Both the position numbers and the translations under genes were made by a program. 64,000 bases of DNA from Fundidesulfovibrio agrisoli (GTDB lineage: Bacteria; Desulfobacterota; Desulfovibrionia; Desulfovibrionales; Desulfovibrionaceae), in the NCBI RefSeq assembly GCF_022808715.1, contig NZ_JAKZKX010000002.1, positions 1-64,000 on the forward strand, written 5' to 3'. Positions 14,742 through 24,244 of this stretch are shown one piece after another (the first letter of the stretch is position 1; every line of letters starts with the position of its first letter). The notes beneath the pieces were generated by a model. That model was not told where the DNA came from and did no database searches. It saw only the letters and a program-made list of their open reading frames with translations.

Positions 14742-17552
14742 ATGCTTCAACAAGCATACATGACAGCCCTTTTGGTTTTGGCGCTTTCGTTCAATTGCGT
14801 CGCCTCTGCTGCGACGATCGCCCCTGATTCCATTACCGGTGAACTCAAGCCGACCATATCTTTCGAATGTTCACCAGCGAAGCTGCTGAAGACGAGCGAC
14901 TATGCCGGCTCGATTGTACTGTTTTATCAGGGCAGTGGAGCCATAGCATTGGATCTGTCCATCGACCTGCCTGAGTCCGAGATCAATCGGCATGTACCGG
15001 ACGGAGCTTCCATCGTTCCTGGATCCTTGCAGACTTTCAAGTCTTTCAGGGACAGCTCCACCGGGTGGGCACCGGCCTTCGACAACGTCCATGCCGAATT
15101 CCTGTGCCCGCAAGTGGGCGAGGGCCTCCAGAACAGCTACGAGTTTTCCGTCAACGTCCTGCTCCAGTTCAACTGGACCAAGACCGTTGGCGAGGAGACC
15201 ACTTCGGGACTGATCCAGAAAACAGGAGAATCGACCGCCTACGTATTCGTACTCAAAAACCGGCGCATAACCGTCTCCGCTGCGGATTCCATCTGGGTGA
15301 CCGTCAACAACGTGATGACGGAAGATACCGGCAACATCATCACGGGTACGGCTGTTCCCGCCGAAGGCATCAGCGTCAGCGTGAAGGACCTGCCGGGATC
15401 GGCGCGCGCGAACCCTGAACAACAGAGCACCAACGCCCAGGGCATTGCCGTGTTCGAACTGTTCGTCGACCCGGCCGCATTCGCGGCGGCCACGCCTGCC
15501 GCGTCAAAATCGTCCGCGAGCCCCACCGACATCTCCGACGGAACGGTCTCCATCGGACTCACCGTGGAGGTGGACAGCAAGGATACGGTGACCACCACCG
15601 CCAAACGCTCCTTCGGCAGAGTTGAAAGCGTCGTCGGAACCGTCTGGATGACCCAGCCCTTCTCCCCCCAACCCCAGTTGGTCTCGCCGGGAATGCCGAT
15701 CACCCCAGGGGTGCACATTTATGGAGAGCGCCAGGTGAGCCCGTACAACACGGTCTACCCGAGTGTTTCGCTCTCCTTCGGCAACGGCATGGGCACAACG
15801 GATTTCGACCTCTGCGACGACAACGGCGGCCAAGTAGTTGTGGAGATAGGCAACGGCAGCGCCTCGATCCTCGGCAAGAAGCCGAGCACCATGGACATCT
15901 GGCTCAACCAGCTGCACTACAACGCCTTCTACGAGCCCCGCCGCCTGGTGGGCGCGGTCGTGGACACGGCGGCCGGGGCCATAGCCAAAGGGCTGACCGG
16001 CGGATACGGCTTCATCATCGGCACCACGGTGGGGCAGATCGCAAAATACGGGGTCCATACCCTCCGGGACTACTGGGACCAGAGGCCCCTGTCCCCGAAC
16101 TCCGCCCAATGGGATGCGGCCCAACCCCAGGGCCTGACGCCTGTGGCCGCCGCCCCTCCGCCCAGTGCGAGCCAGGGTTCCCGCCACACCATCGAGCTGC
16201 TGGCCAACGGCAGACTCCGCGTGGAGAACAGGGGGCAAACCCTCACCCTCGCGAATACTTCGGGCACCTCCTGGCTGATCCCGGGGGGCACCAGCCGCAC
16301 CCTGGATCTGATCGGCTCCACCACGCCGGGGTCTGCGGTGACCCTTGCCGCGCCTTCCGGAACGCTCAACGCCGGCCTGACCCTTTCGCCCGCCGACGGG
16401 GCGCTGTTGACCACCCGCTGCCCCACCTTGCAAGTCAGCCATCCTATCTCCGGGAATGACATGGTGGACCCCAGCGGCTGCCAGATGTGGGTGAACGGCA
16501 GGGATGTGAGCGCGTCGCTCCAGGGGAACTGGAGCGCGCATTCGTACAAGGTCTGGCCGGAAGCACAGTTGAACGAAGGGCTCAACACGTTGGAGGTCCG
16601 GGTGGTCACACTCGCCGGGCGCGTACTTTCGGCCCAATCGAAATTCACGGCCACGGGCGCTCCCACCATGCCCACCGGCCTGGAGGCGCTGCCAGGGAAG
16701 GCCGCCATCAGCCTGCGCTGGACTCCGAACACAGAGAACGACTTGAGCGCGTACAAAGTGGCCAGGGCGTCCAGCGAAGCCGGCCCATGGATCGAGATCG
16801 GGCAAAACCCCGAGCCCCTCTGGGTGGACAGCGAGGTTTCGGGCGGCACCGCCTGCTACCGGGTGGCCGCAAAGAACGGCTCCACCACCGGCACATGGTC
16901 CGCTCCCGCCTGCGCCACCAAGCTCGCGAGTTCCACCCCGACGCCGTCGCTACCGGGCGGCGTCTCCGCGACGAACCTCAACGGGCGGCTTGAACTGCGC
17001 TTCGCCCGCCCCGGCCCGTCGACCATCGGATTCAGGCTGGGCCGGGGGACGTCCTCTCAAGGGCCGTTCAGCGCCTGCCTGCCCCAGGACCGCATTCTCG
17101 GCCGCACGGCCTTCATTGACGAGGCGGCCCAGGCTGGAGTGCCCTACTATTACCAGTTCACCCCCGTGGACCGTGACGGAAACGCCGGGACGCCCAGCGT
17201 CCAGGGGCCTTTCACCCTGGCGGCCAGCGCGCCGCCCGCCCCTGAGGCCGTCAGCGCGGTCCTCAGCGGCAACGCGGCCCTCATCCGCTGGAACCCGTCC
17301 GGCTTCCTGGGGCTTACCGGGTACCGCATCCACAAATGGACTCCGGAGACCGGCTGGCGGGTGCTCAATCCCTCCAGCGTGGTCACGGGCACCTCGTACA
17401 AGGATGCCATGCCACGCCGCAGCGTTCGGCTGTATGCGGTGTCCTCGGTGAATGCCACCGGCGAGGGCGCCCCAAGCCAGCCGGTGGAGGTGAACTCCTA
17501 CGCGGCCACGGGCACGGTCGCCCTGCCGCTTGTGCTGCTGCTTGCCAACTAG
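14742..17552 (+). CDS. large secreted protein with fibronectin type III repeats
   Basis: The 936-residue product starts with a clear signal peptide (LLVLALSFNCVASAA). The ATG at 14742 has AGAGGTG 5 bases upstream and is preferred over one at 14703. Residues ~30-330 are beta-rich and unrecognised. A segment around 310-400 (VESVVGTVWMTQ, GMPITPGVHIY, VVVEIGNGSASI) is FecR-like. Three Fn3-type repeats follow from about residue 650: MPTGLEALPGKAAISLRW, LPGGVSATNLNGRLELRF and APEAVSAVLSGNAALIRWNP. The protein ends in a hydrophobic tail, ALPLVLLLAN. It is probably a cell-surface or extracellular adhesion or matrix protein. It stands alone between a decayed region and the convergent nosL-like gene. 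Confidence 0.75.
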   Translation: MLQQAYMTALLVLALSFNCVASAATIAPDSITGELKPTISFECSPAKLLKTSDYAGSIVLFYQGSGAIALDLSIDLPESEINRHVPDGASIVPGSLQTFKSFRDSSTGWAPAFDNVHAEFLCPQVGEGLQNSYEFSVNVLLQFNWTKTVGEETTSGLIQKTGESTAYVFVLKNRRITVSAADSIWVTVNNVMTEDTGNIITGTAVPAEGISVSVKDLPGSARANPEQQSTNAQGIAVFELFVDPAAFAAATPAASKSSASPTDISDGTVSIGLTVEVDSKDTVTTTAKRSFGRVESVVGTVWMTQPFSPQPQLVSPGMPITPGVHIYGERQVSPYNTVYPSVSLSFGNGMGTTDFDLCDDNGGQVVVEIGNGSASILGKKPSTMDIWLNQLHYNAFYEPRRLVGAVVDTAAGAIAKGLTGGYGFIIGTTVGQIAKYGVHTLRDYWDQRPLSPNSAQWDAAQPQGLTPVAAAPPPSASQGSRHTIELLANGRLRVENRGQTLTLANTSGTSWLIPGGTSRTLDLIGSTTPGSAVTLAAPSGTLNAGLTLSPADGALLTTRCPTLQVSHPISGNDMVDPSGCQMWVNGRDVSASLQGNWSAHSYKVWPEAQLNEGLNTLEVRVVTLAGRVLSAQSKFTATGAPTMPTGLEALPGKAAISLRWTPNTENDLSAYKVARASSEAGPWIEIGQNPEPLWVDSEVSGGTACYRVAAKNGSTTGTWSAPACATKLASSTPTPSLPGGVSATNLNGRLELRFARPGPSTIGFRLGRGTSSQGPFSACLPQDRILGRTAFIDEAAQAGVPYYYQFTPVDRDGNAGTPSVQGPFTLAASAPPAPEAVSAVLSGNAALIRWNPSGFLGLTGYRIHKWTPETGWRVLNPSSVVTGTSYKDAMPRRSVRLYAVSSVNATGEGAPSQPVEVNSYAATGTVALPLVLLLAN

Positions 17553-17756
17553 CCGCGACTCTGGACATCTTGCGCCGCAGCGGCGGGATGCGTTGCTGCA
17601 GTGCTTACGGGCCGCATCGAGCGTGACTTCTGTTCCGCTCCGTCCGGCAAGCCGGATCCAAGGCCATTCGCCGTGATACGATATCCGGCCATGCCGGATT
17701 TCACAGGCGCTCGTCAGGCCGGTTCAGCCGCTATGCCGGGGTCAGCCGGCTCACTG

Positions 17757-18347
17757 CTAATTGCCGTGCATCATTTTGCGGTGGCTCCGGATCATCAATG
17801 TGTCGGCGGCCATGTCCATGAATGAGGCCTGGATCACCGTGTCGAGATCGGCGAGCTTGCCGCCGTGTTTTTTGATGAAGGACTCTGCCGCCGCCTTGTC
17901 CCGGAAGGCCCACTTGGCCTGTTTGCTCATGACGCCCATCCGTTCGCCCCCGAGCACCCAGAATGCCGTCTCGGCGTCGATGAGCTCCTTCGTGCCGTAG
18001 TCCGCCACCAGCATCCTGACGGGGGCGTTATCCATGCTTACGGCCATCGCCAGAACGGCGCAGTGCAGGGAGCAGGTCCCGTAGGTGGTGCCGTCCGCGT
18101 ATTCGAGGACCATGCGTGCGTGAGAAAACATGCTCCTGTTCATGTTGCACAGGGGGCATGAGGGGTGAGCCTTGATGTCCGGAGGCGCGGATGCGTCAAC
18201 CGGGGCGGGGGCGCCCATGTGCCCGTGCATGTCCCCGTGGTTGCCTGCTCCTGGCAGGGCTGGATGTTCCATTTGCGCCCCGGCGGTCACGGTGTGGAGC
18301 AGGCAGCAACACAACAGCGAAAAGATGACATGGACTTTATGACGCAT
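17757..18347 (-). CDS. NosL-like copper-binding periplasmic protein
   Basis: The 196-residue protein has a signal peptide (VIFSLLCCCLLHTVTAGA), a His/Met-rich linker (NHGDMHGHMG), then the NosL core: CPLCNMNRSMFSHARMVLEY with a CxxC, GTCSLHCAVLAM, the IDAETAFWVLGG segment and AAAESFIKKHGGKLADL. NosL delivers Cu(I) to nitrous-oxide reductase, but no nos genes are near. Orphan NosL-like proteins may serve other copper enzymes or copper handling. The ATG at 18345-18347 has AGGAGTG 6 bases upstream; the frame extends much further upstream but that part looks non-coding. It is convergent with the Fn3 gene. Confidence 0.85.
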   Translation of the reverse strand: MRHKVHVIFSLLCCCLLHTVTAGAQMEHPALPGAGNHGDMHGHMGAPAPVDASAPPDIKAHPSCPLCNMNRSMFSHARMVLEYADGTTYGTCSLHCAVLAMAVSMDNAPVRMLVADYGTKELIDAETAFWVLGGERMGVMSKQAKWAFRDKAAAESFIKKHGGKLADLDTVIQASFMDMAADTLMIRSHRKMMHGN

Positions 18348-18754
18348 TGATACACTCCTGATTGTCATTCGCCGGCATACGCACCGGCTCATCGCTAACG
18401 CTGCCGTCGGGCCGATGGCCGGGTAAGGCGGCGCACGTAACGGCATCACCCGATGATACAGGCCCCGACACAAGCTATGATGCGGGCCATCCTCAATCAC
18501 ATACGGAATTGCCATCAGCACCGCAAGCGAGCGGGGCCGTTTCCCTTGCGCCGGCATGGTGTGGCCGCATCCCGGGCATATACCCGATGGCGAGGCAGCC
18601 CCATGGGGGATGCGGCATACGGCATTTACGACGGCGCTCACAGCGAGCAGCGTGCCGAACCGCGCGAGGCCCATCTGCCGCCGCGAGGCATTGGCTAACC
18701 GGCCTGCTGCGCGGGGTTGCAAAGGTTTCTCATTTATGTTTGATTCATAATCAA
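18348..18754. other. non-coding region between divergent nosL-like and solute-binding genes
   Basis: A GC-rich stretch with a long open frame on the minus strand that has no recognisable protein features. It must contain the divergent promoters for both flanking genes. The last ~40 bases before 18755 are AT-rich. I see no convincing operator or terminator. Confidence 0.3.
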
Positions 18755-19522
18755 ATGCAGCTTCTTAACAGAACCAAAGCCATAAGAACCTTTTTCGGTC
18801 TCCAGTTCTTCGCGTTGTGCGTGCTCCTTCCTTCGAGCGGCATTCCCCATAGCAAGCTGGACGTCTCGTATATCGAATACCCGCCGTACTATTACAACGA
18901 CAACGGCAAGCCCAAAGGGGTCCTGCTCGAGAAGGCTGTCAGCGTGCTTCAATGCGCCAGGATCGAGTTCTCGCTCAACGAGCTGCCGTCGAACCGCGCC
19001 ATCGACGCGGTGAAGCTCGGAACGCAGGCGATGTCCATCGGGTGGTTCAAGACGCAGGAGAGGGAGACATTCGCAAAATTCTCCAGGCCGATATATCAAA
19101 ACAAGCCGCAGGCCGCGGTATTCAAAAAAGAGCGGGCGGACGACTTCGCGCCGTACGACACGCTGTCCTCCTTGATTGTCAAATCGAAACTGGTGCTTGG
19201 CGTTGTCGCGGGCCACTCGGAAGGCAAGGCCGTGGACGACGTCATCAAGAAGAACCCGAAAAACGTCTACCGCGTCGACGCCGAACAGAAGAACATCATC
19301 TCCATGCTCGACGCGGGCAGGTTCGACTACATACTCCTGCCTCCCGAGGAGTTCGACAACCTTGTCATCACGCACGAGCTCGATGCGGATGCATACATGC
19401 TGAAGTGCCTGGAGGACATCCCGCCAGGCAACATGCGCTACTTGATGTTCTCCAACGATGTAAGCGACAGGACCGTCGAGTCTGTCAACGACTGCATCTA
19501 CACCATCGAACACATCAAATGA
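18755..19522 (+). CDS. periplasmic solute-binding protein, family 3 type
   Basis: The 255-residue protein begins MQLLNRTKAIRTFFGLQFF, a plausible signal peptide, and continues with KLDVSYIEYPPYYYNDNGKPKGVLLEKAVSVL, the usual lobe-1 start of extracellular solute-binding family 3 proteins. Later elements include AIDAVKLGTQAMSIGW and the hinge-like region FDYILLPPEEFDNL. Family members bind amino acids or act as sensors. No permease or ATPase gene is adjacent, so it could be an orphan binding protein or a sensory partner. The ATG at 18755 is chosen because the upstream frame lacks a protein-like sequence; its ribosome site is weak. Confidence 0.75.
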   Translation: MQLLNRTKAIRTFFGLQFFALCVLLPSSGIPHSKLDVSYIEYPPYYYNDNGKPKGVLLEKAVSVLQCARIEFSLNELPSNRAIDAVKLGTQAMSIGWFKTQERETFAKFSRPIYQNKPQAAVFKKERADDFAPYDTLSSLIVKSKLVLGVVAGHSEGKAVDDVIKKNPKNVYRVDAEQKNIISMLDAGRFDYILLPPEEFDNLVITHELDADAYMLKCLEDIPPGNMRYLMFSNDVSDRTVESVNDCIYTIEHIK

Positions 19523-19811
19523 TCCCTTGGCGGCCCGGCGGCGTCGCGGGCGTTGGCGCGCCACGCACACGAGCCATAGCGCCCCTGCCCGCCAACACCT
19601 CATGCCGATGCAGGCGCAAGCGGCGCGCCGTGCGCCAGCCTCGTCTGGGTCCCCTCTTCCTGCCGCGATCCGCAGCGGCCCCGTACGAACCGCCTGCCGC
19701 CCGCTTTACTCGCGCATCGGCTCTGCGTAGGGTGGGCGGCGTCCAATCCGGTACCGGCTTCCCTTGCGTGGAGTATTCCTTCCAGGCGACTGCAACAGTG
19801 GGGGCGAGAGC

Positions 19812-21575
19812 GTGTCCGAACCGCATGTCTGCGATCCTGCGTCGTTCCAGACGATCCTCGATGCCGCGCCCATCGGGCTCATGGTCGTGGACTCCCTCGG
19901 GGTGGTCCGCTTCGCCAACGAGCCGGTCGAGGCCTTCCTCGAAGCCCCCAAAGGCGGGCTGACCGGCAAGAACCTCTCCGCCGTGCTGCCGGGCTCGCTG
20001 GCCACGCAGGTCCTGGCCACGGGCAAGCCCGTCTACGGCCAGATGCTCGCGCTGGACAACGCGGTGCTCATGGCCAACCATGCGCCGGTCCATGAGTCAG
20101 GGCAACTTTCCGGCGTCATCAGCGTCTTCCAGGACACCACCATCCTGGAGAACGCCTCCTGCGAGCTCCACTACGTCAAGGATCACATCAAGGAGCTCAG
20201 CGCCATCATCAACTCCTCCTACGACGGCATGTTCATCACGGACGGCGCGGGCAACGTGCTGCTGCTCAACGAGGCCTACCAGCGCATGACCGGCATCGAG
20301 GCCGAAGAGGTGCTGGGCAAGAACATGCAACAGCTGGTCGAGGAGAAATACTACGACCAGTCCGTGACGCTGCTGGTCATGGAGACCGGCAGGGCCGCCA
20401 CCATCAACCAGACCATCAAGGGCAAGCGCAGGCTGCTGGTCACGGGCAGCCCCGTGTTCGACGACGCGGGCAAGCTCGTCCGGGTGGTCACCAACGTGCG
20501 AGACATCACCGACCTGTTCAGCCTGCGCGACCAGCTGAACAAGACCAGGGAAAAGACCAAGCAGTACGAATCCGAGATATCCTACCTGCGCTCGCTGCAG
20601 ATCGAGGCCAGCGACATCGTGTTCCGCAGCCGGGCCATGGCCCAGGCCCTGGTGACCGCCACCAAGGTGGCCTACGTGGATTCCACCGTGCTCATCACCG
20701 GCGACTCCGGCACCGGCAAGGAGCTCATCGCCAAGCTGATCCACAAGAAGGGCAAGGGGTCCACGCAGCCCTTCATCGCCATCAACTGCGCCGCCCTGCC
20801 GGAGCAACTGCTGGAATCGGAGCTGTTCGGCTACGAGGGCGGCGCCTTCACCGGCGCGCGCAAGGAGGGCAAGCCCGGCCTGTTCGAGCTGGCCAACAAC
20901 GGCACCCTCTTCCTGGACGAAGTGGGCGACATGCCCGTGCTGCTGCAGGCCAAGCTGCTGCGCGCCATCAACGACAAGCAGATCATGCGCCTGGGCAGCA
21001 CTAAGCCCATCAACGTCAACGTGCGCATCATCGGCGCCACCCACCGCGACATCCAGAAAATGGTGGAGATGCGCGAGTTCCGGCGCGACCTCTACTACCG
21101 GCTCATGGTGGTGCCCATCCACCTGCCGCTTTTGCGCGAACGCCAGGAGGACATACCCCTGCTGGCCATGCACTTCATGGACAAGTTCAACCGCCGCTTC
21201 GGCTACCGCAAGACCATCAGCCCCGGAGCGGTGGACGTGCTCGAACTCTACCCCTGGCCGGGCAACGTGCGCGAACTGGAGAGCATGATCGAGCGCCTGA
21301 TGGTGACCACGGCCGACAACGAGATCACCGTGGAGCATCTGCCGTCGCACATCCGGCGTTCGGTCTACATTCCCAAGCGCGGATCGAGGATGAGCGAGGC
21401 CGTGGCCGAAGTGGAGACCTACCTGCTGGAGAAGGCCTTCAACAAGCACGGCACCTGGCAGAAGGCTGCGCAGGAGCTGGGGATAGACAAGGCCACCGCC
21501 TACCGCAAGGCGGCTAAATATGGGCTGCTGAAAGAACGCGGCCAGTTCGGGCAAACCCTCTTGTCGCAGAATTGA
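19812..21575 (+). CDS. PAS-domain sigma-54-dependent transcriptional activator
   Basis: The 587-residue protein has two PAS domains (about residues 8-110 with TILDAAPIGLMVVDSLGVVRFAN and 125-235 with IINSSYDGMFITDGAGNVLLLN), a coiled linker, and an AAA+ domain with Walker A GDSGTGKE (297-304), the sigma-54 contact loop GAFTGA (344-349) and Walker B TLFLDEVGD (365-373). A C-terminal HTH follows (TWQKAAQELGIDKATAYRKA). The start GTG at 19812 has GGGGGCGAG upstream and is preferred over a TTG at 19764. It lies directly upstream of the Liv-type transporter, ADH and AOR genes in the same orientation and is the obvious candidate regulator of them. Confidence 0.9.
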   Translation: MSEPHVCDPASFQTILDAAPIGLMVVDSLGVVRFANEPVEAFLEAPKGGLTGKNLSAVLPGSLATQVLATGKPVYGQMLALDNAVLMANHAPVHESGQLSGVISVFQDTTILENASCELHYVKDHIKELSAIINSSYDGMFITDGAGNVLLLNEAYQRMTGIEAEEVLGKNMQQLVEEKYYDQSVTLLVMETGRAATINQTIKGKRRLLVTGSPVFDDAGKLVRVVTNVRDITDLFSLRDQLNKTREKTKQYESEISYLRSLQIEASDIVFRSRAMAQALVTATKVAYVDSTVLITGDSGTGKELIAKLIHKKGKGSTQPFIAINCAALPEQLLESELFGYEGGAFTGARKEGKPGLFELANNGTLFLDEVGDMPVLLQAKLLRAINDKQIMRLGSTKPINVNVRIIGATHRDIQKMVEMREFRRDLYYRLMVVPIHLPLLRERQEDIPLLAMHFMDKFNRRFGYRKTISPGAVDVLELYPWPGNVRELESMIERLMVTTADNEITVEHLPSHIRRSVYIPKRGSRMSEAVAEVETYLLEKAFNKHGTWQKAAQELGIDKATAYRKAAKYGLLKERGQFGQTLLSQN

Positions 21576-21610
21576 ATTTGTCGCATTTCTGCGAAATCTT
21601 TTTATTTCAG
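21564..21610 (+). terminator. hairpin with T-rich tail at the end of the activator gene
   Basis: TCGCAGAA (21564-21571) pairs with TTCTGCGA (21587-21594), followed by a T-rich run ending near 21609. The direct repeat TTGTCGCA also occurs at 21561 and near 21578, so the element could instead be a regulatory site. The left arm overlaps the stop region of the activator gene. Confidence 0.45.
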
Positions 21611-22030
21611 TTTATTATGTAATGTATCCAGACTGCTTTTCGCGATCCTGCCACTTTACTCGCATATATCAATTCCTGCTCCACCCGCACCAATCCTCGC
21701 TTTTGCGTGTCCGGCATACTTCTGGCTAAAGCCGGGTCACGCGCCGTTTCATCGCGGCTTGTTTCTTTTTCCACGGCGCGTCGCGGGCGCATTGCATCCA
21801 ATCCGTCGACCCGACGCCCGCCCCGTCGAGGAGTGATTCCGCATCAGTTGCGCCTCAACGCGCTCGCTGAACTGGAAACGCCCTCGCCCAGACCATGCGG
21901 GACATTTCAAGCACGCCGCACCGGACCGGAATCCGGCGCGGCACAGGAGGACCAGCCCAGCGAGATACATCCGATTCCGTGCCGGATCGGACATCGAGTC
22001 GAGTCAAACACCCAACAGGAGGAATGACGG
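21576..22030 (+). promoter_or_regulatory. long leader/promoter region of the Liv-ADH-AOR gene set
   Basis: No gene is seen in these 455 bases. They should carry a sigma-54 promoter if the adjacent activator controls the downstream genes. Two partial matches to the -24/-12 pattern (GG and GC 10 bases apart) are visible: CGGCATACTTCTGGCT around 21712 and TGGAAACGCCCTCGCC around 21873. Neither is strong. A dyad TCCGAT/ATCGGA lies around 21971-21992. AGGAGG-like AACAGGAGGAATGACGG precedes the ATG at 22031. Confidence 0.3.
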
Positions 22031-23281
22031 ATGGCATCCATCAGGCGCATCGCTTCTCTTTGTTTGTTGCTGTTGTTGACAGGCATGCTCACGTCCGCAT
22101 TGGCACAGGAAAAAGTCATCAAGATCGGGGCGCTCTACCCGATGACGGGCAGGTCCGGCATCTACGGCATGGACTCCGTGGCCGCCGCCGAAATGGCCGC
22201 GGAGGAGATCAACGCAAAGGGCGGCGCGGCCGGGTACAAGATCCAGTTCATCAATACGGACAGCAAGGCCAAGCCCGACTACTCCGTGACGGTGGCCAAG
22301 CGATACATCTCCGACGACAAGGTCAACTTCCTGTTCGGCGTGGTCAGCTCCGCAGTGGGCCTGGCCCTCACCGAGGTTTCCAAGCAGGAGAAGAAGATCT
22401 TCATCGGCACCGACCACGCGGCAACCGAACTGACGGTGCAGAACCTCCAGCCCTACTACTTCCGCGTCTCCAACAACACCTTCCAGTCCATGGCCGCCGG
22501 GGCGCTCTACCTCAAGGAGCTGGCCCAGACCAAGCCCTGGAAGACCATCGCCTACATCGGCCCCGACTACGCCTACGGCCACGCCCAGATCGAGGAGCTC
22601 AAGTTCAACCTGGACCGCTTCGGCGTGAAGTACCAGATGGTCGGCGAGTTCTGGCCCAAGCTGTTCGAATCCGACTACACCTCCTACATCACCTCCATCA
22701 TGCAGGCCAAGCCGGACATCCTGGTCAGCGGCTTCTGGGGCGGCGACACCGTGGCCTTCATCAAGCAGGCCGCGCCCTACGGCCTGTTCGAGAAGAGCCT
22801 TTATTTCCACCCCGACGCGGGCGGCAACTACGAGCTGCTGAGCGCCATGGGCGACAGCCTGCCCCTGGGCCTCGTGCTCTCCGCCAGGCACCACAACAAC
22901 TGGCCCGACACGGCCATGAACAAGGACTACGTCTCCAAGTTCCACAAGAAGACCGGCCGCTACCCCACCTACGCCGCCGAAGGCGCCTACGTGGGCGTGT
23001 ACGCCATCGCCGAGGCAGTGAAGAAGGTCGGCAACCCCGACGACACCGAGGCCCTGGTCAAGGCGCTGGAAGGCCTGAAGTTCCAGCAGCCCGAGGATCC
23101 CGAGGGCTTCACCTCCTACATCGACCCCGCCTCCCACCAGATCGTGCAGGTGCAGGCCATCGGCGTGACAGTGCCCAACACCGCCTTCCCGCCCGCCACC
23201 CGCATGCTCGGGCAGTGGAAGATCTACAAGGCCGAGGATCTGCTCCCGCCTAAGGAATGGGCCGCGAAGAACAAGCCGTAA
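22031..23281 (+). CDS. Liv-type ABC transporter periplasmic substrate-binding protein
   Basis: The 416-residue protein has a signal peptide (LCLLLLLTGMLTSALAQ) and a type I periplasmic binding fold of the LivJ/LivK class: KVIKIGALYPMTGRSGIYGMDSV, AAEEINAKGG, then KTIAYIGPDYAYGHAQIEEL in the second lobe. It captures a small organic substrate for the permease encoded downstream. Substrate identity cannot be read from sequence; this class includes binders of branched-chain amino acids, amides, urea and aromatic acids. A strong ribosome site (AGGAGG) precedes the ATG. It is the first gene of the set controlled presumably by the sigma-54 activator. Confidence 0.9.
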   Translation: MASIRRIASLCLLLLLTGMLTSALAQEKVIKIGALYPMTGRSGIYGMDSVAAAEMAAEEINAKGGAAGYKIQFINTDSKAKPDYSVTVAKRYISDDKVNFLFGVVSSAVGLALTEVSKQEKKIFIGTDHAATELTVQNLQPYYFRVSNNTFQSMAAGALYLKELAQTKPWKTIAYIGPDYAYGHAQIEELKFNLDRFGVKYQMVGEFWPKLFESDYTSYITSIMQAKPDILVSGFWGGDTVAFIKQAAPYGLFEKSLYFHPDAGGNYELLSAMGDSLPLGLVLSARHHNNWPDTAMNKDYVSKFHKKTGRYPTYAAEGAYVGVYAIAEAVKKVGNPDDTEALVKALEGLKFQQPEDPEGFTSYIDPASHQIVQVQAIGVTVPNTAFPPATRMLGQWKIYKAEDLLPPKEWAAKNKP

Positions 23282-23355
23282 CGCTTCGAGACCTGTGGTC
23301 CGGGCGCGGGGAGCCCTCCCGCGCCCGGCAAGCACCTGACAACCAGGAGCGGCTC

Positions 23356-24243
23356 ATGGACTTTTCATTCATCGTCGTGCAGCTCATCAGCGGTCTGACC
23401 ATGGCGACATTCCTCTTTCTCATCGCCAGCGGCCTGACGCTCATCTTCGGCGTGGGCAAGGTCTTCAACTTCGCCCACGGCTCGTTCTTCATGATCGGGG
23501 CCTATGTGGGCTACCAGTTCTCTTCGGTCTGGGGGCAGAACTTCTGGCTTAGCCTGCTCTGCGGGGGCCTCTTCGCGGGGCTGCTCGGCATGGTGGCGGA
23601 ATTCTTCTTCCTGCGCAGGATCTACGGCCGCGCCGACGAGGGCGGGTTCCAGATCCTGCTGACGTATTCCTTCATCCTCATCCTCGACGACCTGGTGAAG
23701 CTGGTCTGGGGCACGGAATACAAATCCCTGGCCAAGCCCCCTGCCCTGTCCGGGGCCATCTCCATGGGCGGCATCGTGGTTCCGACCTACAACGTGGCGG
23801 TCATCGCCATCGGCCTGGCCGTGGTCGTCGCGGCCTGGTGGCTGCTCAACAACACCCGGGGCGGGCGCATCGCGCGCGCCTCCGCCCTGGACCGGGAGAT
23901 GCTCTCCGTCCTGGGCGTCAACGTGCCCATGACCATGACCCTGGTGTTCGGCATCGCCACGGCCCTCGCCGGCATGACCGGCGTGCTGGCCGCGCCCCTG
24001 CGCTCCGTGACGCCGGGCGCGGGCATCGAGGTCATCATCGACTCGCTCATCGTGGTGGTGCTTGGCGGGCTGGGCAACTTCTGGGGGGCCTGGCTGGCCG
24101 CGCTGCTCATCGGCGAGGTGAACTCCTTCGCCATCGTCCTGGTGCCCAAGTGGGCCACGCTGTTCAGCTACCTGGTCATGGCGCTCACGCTGATCTTCAA
24201 GCCGGAGGGCCTGTTCGCCCCGCGCAAGGTCAGGAGGGTCTAG
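23356..24243 (+). CDS. LivH-type ABC transporter permease
   Basis: The 295-residue integral membrane protein shows the LivH pattern: FLFLIASGLTLIFGVGKVFNFAHGSFFMIGAY near the N-terminus, ILLTYSFILILDDL, and the conserved RASALDREMLSVLGVN cytoplasmic loop followed by VVLGGLGNFWGAW. About eight membrane segments are expected. It forms the translocation channel with the LivM-type permease. The ATG at 23356 is preceded by CAGGAGC. It begins 74 bases after the binding-protein gene, and the next gene starts one base after its stop. Confidence 0.9.
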   Translation: MDFSFIVVQLISGLTMATFLFLIASGLTLIFGVGKVFNFAHGSFFMIGAYVGYQFSSVWGQNFWLSLLCGGLFAGLLGMVAEFFFLRRIYGRADEGGFQILLTYSFILILDDLVKLVWGTEYKSLAKPPALSGAISMGGIVVPTYNVAVIAIGLAVVVAAWWLLNNTRGGRIARASALDREMLSVLGVNVPMTMTLVFGIATALAGMTGVLAAPLRSVTPGAGIEVIIDSLIVVVLGGLGNFWGAWLAALLIGEVNSFAIVLVPKWATLFSYLVMALTLIFKPEGLFAPRKVRRV

Positions 24244-24244
24244 C

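Noticed and set aside
18348..18722. Upstream extension of the NosL-like protein to 321 residues
   Set aside because: A strong ribosome site and signal peptide start at 18347; the upstream part has no protein-like pattern.
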